A DNA stretch of 64,000 nt from EW11 sp035765635 (lineage in GTDB: Bacteria > Verrucomicrobiota > Verrucomicrobiia > Opitutales > Opitutaceae), in assembly GCA_035765635.1 (NCBI GenBank), contig DASTWZ010000039.1:89604-153603 (forward strand). The letters are read 5' to 3'. The notes under the pieces were generated by a model. That model saw only the letters and a list, made by a program, of their open reading frames with translations. It ran no database searches and was not told the origin of the DNA. A program made the position numbers and the translations under genes. Below, one piece after another: positions 33,367-41,608 of the stretch (position 1 is its first letter; every line of letters starts with the position of its first letter).

Positions 33367-33600
33367 TCAACCTAAGTCGCTATCGTTCAGCGGAAGCACG
33401 CCCGCGCCGCTCGAGTTTGTCTCAGGCAAGCGAGTGCAAAACGCAGGATCGGCTCCGCGAATCTGGGCAAATTGAATGCCGGGCGGCAGAAAAGCCGGCT
33501 GTCCGCTGACTCTTTTGCCGAACGCGGCGAGCTGACGTTTGTAGTGGATGCGTGAATACAAAGACTTCGATAACCGCTGCCCGCCTGGGCGGCGCGTCAC
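33367..33600 (-). CDS. Small ORF overlapping the gdhA stop (doubtful)
   Basis: A 77-residue ORF using a GTG at 33598-33600 that overlaps the gdhA stop (GTGA arrangement). The product is basic at its N-terminus and contains no recognised motif or membrane segment. Composition is less Arg/Ala-biased than a typical antisense shadow and the overlap resembles a coupled gene, but conservation cannot be judged here. The rest of the 33244-33596 spacer shows nothing else I can support. Confidence 0.25.
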   Translation of the reverse strand: MTRRPGGQRLSKSLYSRIHYKRQLAAFGKRVSGQPAFLPPGIQFAQIRGADPAFCTRLPETNSSGAGVLPLNDSDLG

Positions 33601-34871
33601 GGAAACAGGCCGCGGCTCTGTTTCGCTTCGGCGACGCGACCGATGCCGAGGGTCAGCGCGGCGAGCCGGCGGCTGAACTTGAACTTACGTTTTTGTGCTT
33701 CGACGCTTTCCTTCGCCCGGTCGAGAATGTGATGCAGTTTTTCGAGCACCTCGTCGCGCGTCCAATAGTAGTTCTGCAGATTCTGGAGCCACTCGAAATA
33801 AGAGACGATCACGCCGCCGGAATTGCAGAGGACATCGGGGATGATTTCGATTTCGGGGCGCTGCTCCAGAATCTTGTCCGCCGCGTTCGTCGTCGGGCCG
33901 TTTGCCGCTTCGGCGAGCACGCGGCATCTCAGCTTCGCCGCGTTTTTCTCGTTGATTACTTGTTCCAACGCGGCGGGTACGAGGACGGTGACTTCCAATT
34001 CCAGGAGTTGCTCGTTCGTGATCGGCTCTCCTCCGTCGAAATCCTTCAGCACCTTCGCGTACTTCAGGTACTCGAGCGCTTTTTTCACGTTGATCCCATC
34101 GGCATTGTAGATGCCGCCGGTGTAATCCGAGATCGCGACGATCTTCGCGCCGTAGCCGGCGAGCGCGAGTGCGGTTTCGCTCCCGACGTTGCCGAAACCC
34201 TGGATCGCGACCGTCGTATCCGCGATTGGGATACGCAGGTCTTCGAGGTAAGCTTTGACCAGATAAGCTACGCCCGCGCCCGTGGCTTCGCGCCGGCCCT
34301 GTGATCCGCCGAGTGAGAGCGGTTTTCCCGTGACCACGCCAGGTTCGATGTGGCCGACATGGTTCGAGTACGTGTCCATCATCCAGCCCATGATCTGTTC
34401 GTTCGTGCCCACATCCGGCGCGGGAATGTCGAGCTGAGGGCCGACGAAGCTGATCATCTCCTGCATGTAGCGTCGCGAGAGATGCTCGAGTTCCTTGAGC
34501 GAAAGTTCGCGCGGATTCACGATCACGCCGCCCTTGGCGCCGCCGTAAGGCAGACCGACGAGGGAGCATTTCCAGCTCATCCACATTGAGAGCGCGGCCA
34601 CTTCGCCGATGGTCACATTTTCGTGGAAGCGAATGCCGCCTTTCGAGGGACCGGTGGAAACGCTGTGCTGCACGCGATATCCTTCGAAGACGGTGACGCT
34701 GCCGTCGTCCCGTTTGATCGGCAGCGCGACCGCGAGGCAGCGGCGCGGATATTTCGTCCGATCGCGAATGGCTTCGGGAAGATTGATCGCATCCGCCGCC
34801 TGATCGAATTGACGGCATGCCATGATGAAAACGTCGGAGTTGTAGAGCGTGGAAACGATGACCTTGGACAT
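33597..34871 (-). CDS. gdhA: Glu/Leu/Phe/Val dehydrogenase, glutamate dehydrogenase
   Basis: A 424-residue dehydrogenase interconverting glutamate and 2-oxoglutarate with ammonia. The glutamate-binding Lys is in PYGGAKGGVIVNPRELSL, the motif of the family, with SVSTGPSKGGIRFHENV upstream. The NAD(P) fold follows at about residue 225 (VAIQGFGNVGSETALALAGY). Length fits the 410-450-residue hexameric enzymes; the coenzyme preference cannot be told with certainty. It starts at 34871, divergent from the gene at 34938. Confidence 0.95.
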   Translation of the reverse strand: MSKVIVSTLYNSDVFIMACRQFDQAADAINLPEAIRDRTKYPRRCLAVALPIKRDDGSVTVFEGYRVQHSVSTGPSKGGIRFHENVTIGEVAALSMWMSWKCSLVGLPYGGAKGGVIVNPRELSLKELEHLSRRYMQEMISFVGPQLDIPAPDVGTNEQIMGWMMDTYSNHVGHIEPGVVTGKPLSLGGSQGRREATGAGVAYLVKAYLEDLRIPIADTTVAIQGFGNVGSETALALAGYGAKIVAISDYTGGIYNADGINVKKALEYLKYAKVLKDFDGGEPITNEQLLELEVTVLVPAALEQVINEKNAAKLRCRVLAEAANGPTTNAADKILEQRPEIEIIPDVLCNSGGVIVSYFEWLQNLQNYYWTRDEVLEKLHHILDRAKESVEAQKRKFKFSRRLAALTLGIGRVAEAKQSRGLFP

Positions 34872-34937
34872 GTTTGGGGTGCGGTTTGCGCAGCCTAGCG
34901 CGGCTGGACGTGAGCGGCAAATGCGACGGCGCGTTGA

Positions 34938-36401
34938 TTGCGCGGCTCGGCAGTTGAAATTCTCCGCGGGCTACGCCACGTCTTTCTTGTGCTTTCAGGT
35001 TTGTACAGATTTGGCCTTTGGCTCCTCCGGAAAACCACTTTCGCGCTCGTCTCGGTGGTTCTGATTTTGGCGGCGTATTCAGCGCGTGTATACGTGAACG
35101 ATCCGTTCGACTTCACTTCGTACCGCGAGATGCGTCTGGAGGAGCTCGGCAGGCAGCACGAGGCCTTGCTCGCGAGCCTCGCGGCGAAGGATGCGGAGAT
35201 CGCGAAACTCCGCGAGGACATCGCCAGCTCGCAGTCGCGGGCTGATCGCGCGTCGAAGGTCGCGAAAAATCTGCATGCGATGGAGAGCCGCTGGGAGCGC
35301 TGGTTCGGCGATCGCGAGAGACAGGATCGCCTCGAGCAGCAAATCGCACGGATGAAGAAGATCGAGGCCGATGCGCGCGCGCAGGTGTTGGAGTTGCAGC
35401 GAAACGCCACCAAGGCGGACTGGGAACGGCATGACCTCGACACGCGCGCTCAGGAAATCGATGCCCGTGAACAGCTCGTTGCCCGGACGCGTTCACGCTG
35501 GATGCATTATCTCATCATCGCGTGGCATGATCTTCATCTCTGGATTTATATTGGCGTGGGCGTGTACTTCATCGGCGGGCCATTGCTGCGCGCCCTGGCT
35601 TATTTTTCGATGGGGCCCTTGGTCACGCGGGGCAGGGCGCTTCAGTTCGCCGAGGCGAGCCCCCTCTTTCCGCCGATCATCAAGTCCACCTCGATCCTGG
35701 AAGTTCCTCTTTGGCCCGGCGAAGTGTTGCGGGTGCGCCGGCCGCTGCTGAAAGCGGCGGACCAGGACATCGATCAAACAAAGAGACTTTTGCTGAACTG
35801 GCGTTTTCCCCTGACCAATTTTTTTGCGGGTCTTCGCGGCATGATCGATCTGCGCAACACTCACGCCCGCGGCGAACGGCGCGCATCGCTTGCATTCAAT
35901 TCAACGCCCGAGACCGAGTTCAGTCTCGTGCAAGTGCCCGAAGGCGGATCGCTCGTCGTAAAACCTCGCTACGTGGGCGGCGTCGTGCAGCCAGGGGAAT
36001 CGCCGTTGCGCTGGCGCACGCGCTGGAAGCTTTTCCACCGTCACGCGTGGGCCTCGGGACAATTTCGCTTCATCGAAATTTGCGGTCCGTGCCGCGTGGT
36101 GCTTTTTGGCCCGCCGCCCTTGCGAGTGGAAGTTTTGCCGACGCGCGAAGCGGGTTCACGGCCGGCGCGGCGTTTTCATGGGCGGGCGATGGTCGGCTTT
36201 TCGCCGGAGATCGAGTACCGCCGCGTGCGCACGGGAAATTTCTGGCGCTACATCATCGGGCGCAACGCCCTGCTCGAAGCGCTCTTTGTCGGGCCAGGAA
36301 TTCTCGTCTGCCACGAAGGCGCGGTTAATCTGCCCCGCCGCGGCTTCACGCGCCGCATTTCGCGCGCTTGGGGTGGCATGCTGCACGCTTTTGGTCTCTG
36401 A
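34938..36401 (+). CDS. Membrane protein with coiled coil, unknown function
   Basis: A 487-residue protein with no family I recognise. A first membrane helix (about residues 33-51) is followed by a coiled coil of about 130 residues (residues 62-190, rich in Glu/Lys/Arg heptads), a second membrane region (about 192-220), and a C-terminal beta-rich domain of about 260 residues (EVPLWPGEVLRVRRPLLKAA, GSLVVKPRYVGGVVQPGESP). The frame opens with TTG at 34938; GTG at 34989 is an equally plausible start. The C-terminal domain faintly resembles AIM24-type beta domains. It is divergent from gdhA and upstream of uvrB. Confidence 0.72.
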   Translation: MRGSAVEILRGLRHVFLVLSGLYRFGLWLLRKTTFALVSVVLILAAYSARVYVNDPFDFTSYREMRLEELGRQHEALLASLAAKDAEIAKLREDIASSQSRADRASKVAKNLHAMESRWERWFGDRERQDRLEQQIARMKKIEADARAQVLELQRNATKADWERHDLDTRAQEIDAREQLVARTRSRWMHYLIIAWHDLHLWIYIGVGVYFIGGPLLRALAYFSMGPLVTRGRALQFAEASPLFPPIIKSTSILEVPLWPGEVLRVRRPLLKAADQDIDQTKRLLLNWRFPLTNFFAGLRGMIDLRNTHARGERRASLAFNSTPETEFSLVQVPEGGSLVVKPRYVGGVVQPGESPLRWRTRWKLFHRHAWASGQFRFIEICGPCRVVLFGPPPLRVEVLPTREAGSRPARRFHGRAMVGFSPEIEYRRVRTGNFWRYIIGRNALLEALFVGPGILVCHEGAVNLPRRGFTRRISRAWGGMLHAFGL

Positions 36402-36472
36402 GAAAGTTACCGCGAGGAGCGCGCTGACGTTTGCGGAAGAGACGCGACCGCGTACCATGCGGGTCCGCGAAT

Positions 36473-38518
36473 ATGCTGTTTAACCTGAAGGCAGATTATC
36501 AACCCACCGGCGACCAACCCCAGGCGATCGAAAAACTTGTCTCGTCGATCAACGCCGGAAACCGGCATCAGACTCTGCTCGGTGTCACCGGGTCGGGAAA
36601 GACCTTCACGATGGCAAACGTCATCGCGCAATGCGACCGGCCGACGCTGATCATCTCGCACAACAAGACGCTGGCCGCGCAGCTGTATTCGGAGTTCAAA
36701 AACTTTTTTCCGGAGAATGCGGTCGAGTACTTCGTCAGCTACTACGATTACTATCAGCCGGAAGCGTACGTCGCTTCGAGCGACACCTACATCGAAAAAG
36801 ATTCGTCGATCAACGAGGAGATCGAGCGCATGCGCATCGCCACGGCGAGTTCGCTCGTTTCGCGGCGCGATGTCGTCGTGGTAGCGAGCGTCTCGTGTAT
36901 CTACGGCTTGGGTTCTCCCGAGGATTTCACCGAGCTTCGCATTCAGATGAAACGCGGCGACAACCTCGGTCGCGGCGTGCTGCTCGAGCGGCTGGTGGAC
37001 AACTTGTATGAACGAAACGACTACGAACTGAAGCGCGGCCGGTTTCGCGTGCGCGGCGATGTGGTGGACATCATGCCGGCGTACCTCGAGCACGGTTTGC
37101 GCATCGAGATGTTCGGCGACGAGATCGAGTCGATCAGCGAGTTCGATCCGCTCACCGGAAACATCATGCGGCCGCTCGACAAGTTCGACCTGTATCCGGC
37201 GAACCAATACGTGACGTCGCGGGGCAAGCTCGACGCCGCCATCGCCGGCATCAAGCGCGAGCTGGAGGACCGCATCGCCTACTTCGAGGGCAAGGGTCTC
37301 TATCTCGAAGCGCAGCGCATCAAGATGCGCACAAACTACGACCTGGAGATGCTCCAGGAAATGGGCTTCTGCAATGGCATCGAGAACTACTCGCTGCATC
37401 TCTCCGGACGCCGTCCGGGCGAACGCCCGTTCTGCCTGCTGGATTTCTTTCCGAAGGATTTTCTCCTGATGATCGACGAGAGCCACGCGACCGTTCCGCA
37501 GATCGGCGGAATGTACAATGGCGACCGCGCGCGAAAACAGATTCTGGTCGATTACGGTTTTCGCCTGCCCTCGGCGTTGGACAATCGTCCGCAGTCATTC
37601 GAAGAGTTTCTCAGAGTGACCGGGCAGACGCTGTATGTTTCGGCCACACCAGCGCCGTATGAAATGCAGCTCTCGACGGTTGTAGCGGAGCAGTTGATAC
37701 GTCCGACCGGACTGCTCGATCCCGAAATCACCGTTCGCACGACGAAGGGGCAGGTGGAGGATCTGATCGTGGAGATTCGCCGCGCGGTGGAGAAAAAGGA
37801 ACGCGTGCTCGTGACGACGTTGACGAAACGTCTTTCCGAAGACCTGACGTCCTATCTGCGCGAGGCGAAAGTTCGCGTGGAGTATCTGCACTCCGACATC
37901 GATGCGATCGAGCGCGTGGAAATTCTGCGCAATCTTCGTCTCGGGAATTTCGACGTGCTCATCGGCATCAATCTTTTGCGGGAGGGTTTGGATCTTCCGG
38001 AGGTCGCGTTGGTCGCGATTCTCGACGCGGACAAAGAAGGCTTTCTTCGCAGCGAGACGAGTTTGGTCCAGACCGCGGGTCGCGCCGCGCGTCACGAGTC
38101 GGGGCGGGTGATTTTCTACGCCGACCAGATCACCGAATCGATCAAGCGCACGATGGAGATCACGAATTATCGGCGCGAAAAACAGATCGCGTACAACGTC
38201 GAGCACGGCATCACGCCGCGTTCGGTGAAGCGCGCAGCGCAGGCCAGCCTTCACGTGTACGACGGCAGCGGCGAGAAGGAGGATCTCGCGGTTGCGGAAA
38301 GTGCGGAGGATGTTGCCGCGGTGATCGCCGAATTGGAGGATGACATGCAGGCCGCGGCGGCGCGGCTGGAGTTCGAACGCGCAGCGCTTCTGCGCGACCA
38401 GATCAATTCCCTGAAAAGCGGTGACTTCAAGAAGGCCGCGCTCGCCTCGCGCAGCGCCGAAGGAGGTCCGAAGAAAAAGAAGAAGGCGCCCGTTTCATTT
38501 CGACGACCGTTCCGTTGA
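36473..38518 (+). CDS. uvrB: Excinuclease ABC subunit B
   Basis: A 681-residue helicase-like repair protein that verifies damage with UvrA and recruits UvrC. LLGVTGSGKTFTMANVI is Walker A, MIDESHATVPQ the DExx box region, and the beta-hairpin lies at YDYYQPEAYV. Further helicase motifs are TLTKRLSEDLTSYL and GINLLREGLDLPEVALVAIL, and QTAGRAARH is motif VI. The C-terminal UVR domain (about residues 625-665, AAARLEFERAALLRDQI) binds UvrC. The ATG at 36473 gives the exact family N-terminus MLFNLKADYQPTGDQPQAI, while the longer frame upstream is not conserved. Confidence 0.98.
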   Translation: MLFNLKADYQPTGDQPQAIEKLVSSINAGNRHQTLLGVTGSGKTFTMANVIAQCDRPTLIISHNKTLAAQLYSEFKNFFPENAVEYFVSYYDYYQPEAYVASSDTYIEKDSSINEEIERMRIATASSLVSRRDVVVVASVSCIYGLGSPEDFTELRIQMKRGDNLGRGVLLERLVDNLYERNDYELKRGRFRVRGDVVDIMPAYLEHGLRIEMFGDEIESISEFDPLTGNIMRPLDKFDLYPANQYVTSRGKLDAAIAGIKRELEDRIAYFEGKGLYLEAQRIKMRTNYDLEMLQEMGFCNGIENYSLHLSGRRPGERPFCLLDFFPKDFLLMIDESHATVPQIGGMYNGDRARKQILVDYGFRLPSALDNRPQSFEEFLRVTGQTLYVSATPAPYEMQLSTVVAEQLIRPTGLLDPEITVRTTKGQVEDLIVEIRRAVEKKERVLVTTLTKRLSEDLTSYLREAKVRVEYLHSDIDAIERVEILRNLRLGNFDVLIGINLLREGLDLPEVALVAILDADKEGFLRSETSLVQTAGRAARHESGRVIFYADQITESIKRTMEITNYRREKQIAYNVEHGITPRSVKRAAQASLHVYDGSGEKEDLAVAESAEDVAAVIAELEDDMQAAAARLEFERAALLRDQINSLKSGDFKKAALASRSAEGGPKKKKKAPVSFRRPFR

Positions 38519-38534
38519 CCGTTGATTGGTGGGC

Positions 38535-39374
38535 ATGCGCATCGCGATTCTCGCTGACATCCACGGCAATCTTGTCGCCCTCGAAGCGGCTTTGGCCGAC
38601 ACCAAACGCATCGGTGTGGATCAGGTGATCGTGGCGGGCGATATCGTGGTGGGCTCTCCCGACTCGCTGGCGTGCTGGGAGCGCGTGAAAACGCTGGGTT
38701 GTCCAGTGCTGCGCGGAAATCACGAGCGATATGTTTTCGATCTGCACACGGACCGCGCGCCGCCGATCTGGCATTCGCGCCAGTTCGGGCCGGTGCAATA
38801 TGCGGCGCAAACGCTCGGGCCGCAGCGCTGGCGTGAGATGGCGGCGCTGCCGATGCAGCACGTTTTTCCCGACGCGCCGGACGTGCTGTTTGTCCATGGC
38901 TCATCTCGCAGCGATAACGACTTGATTTTCCCGTACACGCTCGACGCGGAAATCGCGCCGATGTTTTCGCCGAATGCGCCGCGGTGGATCATTCGCGCGC
39001 ACAACCATTTTTGTTCGGTGCGGCTCTGGGGCGAGCGCCGGATCGTGACCGTCGGTTCGGTCGGCTTGCCGCTCGATGGGTATCCGTCGGCCCAATACAC
39101 GATTTTAGAAAAGCGCGACGGGGACTGGCGGGTGGAACATCGCGCGGTCAATTACGACATCGCGGCCGCGGCGTTGCGTTTCAAGGAAAGCGGCTGTCTC
39201 CAGGCAGCCGGACCGATGGCCCGTTTGTACCAACGCGAAGTCGCGACGGCCGCATTTCAGATCATTCCATTTCTTCGCTTCTTCCGAAAGTTGGGCGTGG
39301 TCGAGCCGGGCGTGACGCTTGAGGACGCAGTGCAACGATTCCTTTCGCGAAACTACGATCCGCGGTTAGATTGA
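38535..39374 (+). CDS. Calcineurin-like metallophosphoesterase
   Basis: A 279-residue phosphoesterase with the two-metal site motifs in order: ADIHGN (residues 6-11), VAGDIVVGSP, RGNHERY (about residue 65), and VHGSSRSDND followed by RAHNHF for the C-terminal His ligands. The family includes YfcE and related phosphodiesterases; the substrate is not predictable. ATG at 38535 is preferred over TTG at 38526. The gene lies 16 bp downstream of uvrB on the same strand and 5 bp upstream of the haemoglobin gene. Confidence 0.9.
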   Translation: MRIAILADIHGNLVALEAALADTKRIGVDQVIVAGDIVVGSPDSLACWERVKTLGCPVLRGNHERYVFDLHTDRAPPIWHSRQFGPVQYAAQTLGPQRWREMAALPMQHVFPDAPDVLFVHGSSRSDNDLIFPYTLDAEIAPMFSPNAPRWIIRAHNHFCSVRLWGERRIVTVGSVGLPLDGYPSAQYTILEKRDGDWRVEHRAVNYDIAAAALRFKESGCLQAAGPMARLYQREVATAAFQIIPFLRFFRKLGVVEPGVTLEDAVQRFLSRNYDPRLD

Positions 39375-39379
39375 CCGCG

Positions 39380-39763
39380 ATGAAAGACATCGAGACCGAA
39401 GCCGACGTGCGCACTCTGGTGGATGCGTTTTATGGGAAAATTCAGCGCGACGCGCTGCTCAACCCGATCTTCTCGGACGTCGCGAAGGTGGATTGGGCGC
39501 ACCATTTGCCGAAGATGTATGCCTTCTGGAACGGCATGATTCTCGGCGTGCCGGGCTACGCGGGGCGGCCATTCCCGCCGCACACGGTGTTGCCGGTGAA
39601 CGCGGACCATTTCCGGCAGTGGCTGGGATTGTTTCACCAAACGGTGGACGAAAATTTCTCCGGTCCCGCCGCCCTTCGCGCCAAGAACGCGGCCTCGAGC
39701 ATCGCTCACACGTTCGCGATGCGCATGGGCGTCATCGAGCCGACGCACGGCGGCCTGCTGTAG
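39380..39763 (+). CDS. Group III truncated haemoglobin
   Basis: A 127-residue globin. DVRTLVDAFYGKIQRDALLN is the opening helix, WAHHLPKMYAFWNGMILGVP and GYAGRPFPPH contain the aromatic distal-pocket residues, and the proximal His lies in NADHFRQWLGLFHQTVDENF (about residue 77). The pattern is group III (P-type) truncated haemoglobin, whose biological role is usually related to oxygen, NO or peroxide handling. Codon 1 is ATG at 39380; TTG at 39371 would add three residues. It follows the phosphoesterase by 5 bp. Confidence 0.93.
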   Translation: MKDIETEADVRTLVDAFYGKIQRDALLNPIFSDVAKVDWAHHLPKMYAFWNGMILGVPGYAGRPFPPHTVLPVNADHFRQWLGLFHQTVDENFSGPAALRAKNAASSIAHTFAMRMGVIEPTHGGLL

Positions 39764-39784
39764 TGGAAACGCGAATACCGCGTC

Positions 39785-40360
39785 TCAGGCCCACTCCGGT
39801 GGATTCTGCAGATGCGGTTTGAGAATGCCGATGCAGGGCAGGTTTCGATACCGCTCGGCGAAATCGAGCCCGTAGCCGACCACGAAACGATCGGGAATTT
39901 CGAAGCCGACGAAATCCGCCGTGAAGTCGACCTCGCGCCGTCCTTGTTTATCGAGTAGCACGCATGTCCGGACACTGGCGGGACTCTGTTTCTTGATCAG
40001 TTCGACGACGCTCCAGAGCGTTTTGCCTGTATCGAGAATGTCGTCGATCAAGAGCACGTGACGATTGGAAATATCGAGCTGCAGACTGTGGAGCAGCTGA
40101 GGCCGGCCGGTGGATTTTGTCTCATTCCGATAGCTGGAGATGCGAATACAATCCAAGCGGATCGGGTTCGGAATCATGCGCAGCAGATCCGCCGTGAAGA
40201 GAATCGCGCCGTTGATGATCGCGACGACGGTGATTTCCTCCTCGCCGTAAACCTCCGCGATATCTGCGCCGAGTTTTTTCAAACGGCGTTTGATCGCGGC
40301 CTCGCTGACGAGGACCGTTTCGAGGTCAGCGTGGGCGGCAGAGATTTGGGCCTTCGTCAT
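39785..40360 (-). CDS. hpt: Hypoxanthine phosphoribosyltransferase
   Basis: A 191-residue purine-salvage enzyme that makes IMP or GMP from hypoxanthine or guanine and PRPP. VLLIDDILDTGKTLWSV is the PRPP-binding motif, VVAIINGAILFTADL the loop I area, and DFVGFEIPDRFVVGYGLDFAERYRNLP the purine-binding region. The start at 40360 is preferred to 40444 because the preceding 28 codons run through the promoter of the neighbouring gene. It is convergent with the haemoglobin gene and divergent from the ABC ATPase. Confidence 0.95.
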   Translation of the reverse strand: MTKAQISAAHADLETVLVSEAAIKRRLKKLGADIAEVYGEEEITVVAIINGAILFTADLLRMIPNPIRLDCIRISSYRNETKSTGRPQLLHSLQLDISNRHVLLIDDILDTGKTLWSVVELIKKQSPASVRTCVLLDKQGRREVDFTADFVGFEIPDRFVVGYGLDFAERYRNLPCIGILKPHLQNPPEWA

Positions 40361-40514
40361 GAGCGTGAAGTATGGGGTTATGGAATGGAGAAAAACGAAG
40401 GCAATAGGTTCCTGCGGAGGCCTCCTGAAAATGCTTCGTGACAAAGGCCTTCGACTTCTTGCGCGCCGTCTGGCGCTTGCCTAGTTTCCTCTGCCGCCGC
40501 CAATCGACCGACGC

Positions 40515-41594
40515 ATGATTTCCATTCGTGTCCAGCATCTCACGAAACGCTTCGGCCCGACCGTCGCGTTGAAAAACCTGAGTCTCACCATCGAAAAGGG
40601 TGAGCTCTTTTTTTTGCTCGGACCGAGCGGGTGCGGGAAAACCACGCTGCTGCGCACGCTCGCCGGTTTCTTTTTTCCGGATGAAGGTCAGGTGTTTTTT
40701 GGCGACGAAGATGTTTCTCATCTTGAGCCCCATCGCCGCCAGACCGGCATGATGTTTCAGAGTTATGCGCTGTGGCCGCACATGACGGTCGCGCAAAACG
40801 TCGCCTTCGGTCTGGAGGAGCGAAAAGTCCCGAAAGATCAAATCAAGCAACGCGTCGCTGAAGCGCTGGCGGCGGTGCGCATGGAACAATACGCGCAGCG
40901 CAGCCCCAATCAGCTTTCCGGCGGACAACAACAGCGCGTAGCCCTGGCGCGAGCGCTCGTCATTCGGCCACGGTGTTTGTTGCTCGACGAGCCACTTTCG
41001 AATCTCGACGCGAAGCTCCGTCTGGAAATGCGCACGGAAATCCGGCGCGTCTGCAAGGAGCACAATCTCACGACCGTGTATGTGACGCATGATCAGAAAG
41101 AGGCCCTCTCGATCAGCGATCGCATGGCGATTCTCGACGCCGGCCAAGTGCTGCAGGTTGGGACGGCGCGCGAGGTTTATCGCCGACCGCACTGCAGCAA
41201 GGTCGCTCACTTCATCGGCGAGGCAGACGCGATTACGGGAAAAGTTCTCCGCGTCGAAGGGGAAAGCGCCGCAGTCGAGACGCCCATCGGTGTATTCGAA
41301 GGCATTCTCGGCAATGTGGCGAAACCGCCCGCGATTGGCGCCGATGTGCAGCTCGCGATCCGACCGGAGTGTTGGAAACTTTCCACCGAGAAAAAATCCA
41401 TCAACAGCGTTGCCGGGCGAATCGGCGCTGCGACGTATCTGGGTGAAGTCGCGCAGTACGAGCTTGTCCCGACCAAACGGGACGACGCGCCGCTGAAAGT
41501 CCTCGAACTGAACCCGAAATTTCTCGGGGTTTCGGGAGAAAAGGAAATCTTCGCCACCGCCGCTGCGGAAGACGTCGTCGTTCTCGTCGACTGA
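40515..41594 (+). CDS. ABC transporter ATP-binding protein, FbpC/PotA-like
   Basis: A 359-residue ATPase with a C-terminal TOBE-type domain (about residues 240-355). Walker A is GPSGCGKTT (residues 38-46), Q-loop MMFQSYALWPHMTV, signature LSGGQQQR, Walker B CLLLDEPLSNLD and H-loop VTHDQKEAL. It fits the ferric-iron and polyamine ATPase group. It is followed by a binding protein after 14 bp, but no permease gene adjoins the pair within the window, so the transporter is incomplete locally or its permease lies elsewhere. Cargo is unassigned. Confidence 0.9.
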   Translation: MISIRVQHLTKRFGPTVALKNLSLTIEKGELFFLLGPSGCGKTTLLRTLAGFFFPDEGQVFFGDEDVSHLEPHRRQTGMMFQSYALWPHMTVAQNVAFGLEERKVPKDQIKQRVAEALAAVRMEQYAQRSPNQLSGGQQQRVALARALVIRPRCLLLDEPLSNLDAKLRLEMRTEIRRVCKEHNLTTVYVTHDQKEALSISDRMAILDAGQVLQVGTAREVYRRPHCSKVAHFIGEADAITGKVLRVEGESAAVETPIGVFEGILGNVAKPPAIGADVQLAIRPECWKLSTEKKSINSVAGRIGAATYLGEVAQYELVPTKRDDAPLKVLELNPKFLGVSGEKEIFATAAAEDVVVLVD

Positions 41595-41608
41595 GCGGGG
41601 AGGAAGCC

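Noticed and set aside
36407..37486. 359-residue minus-strand frame opposite uvrB
   Set aside because: uvrB is unmistakable; the reverse frame is a shadow.
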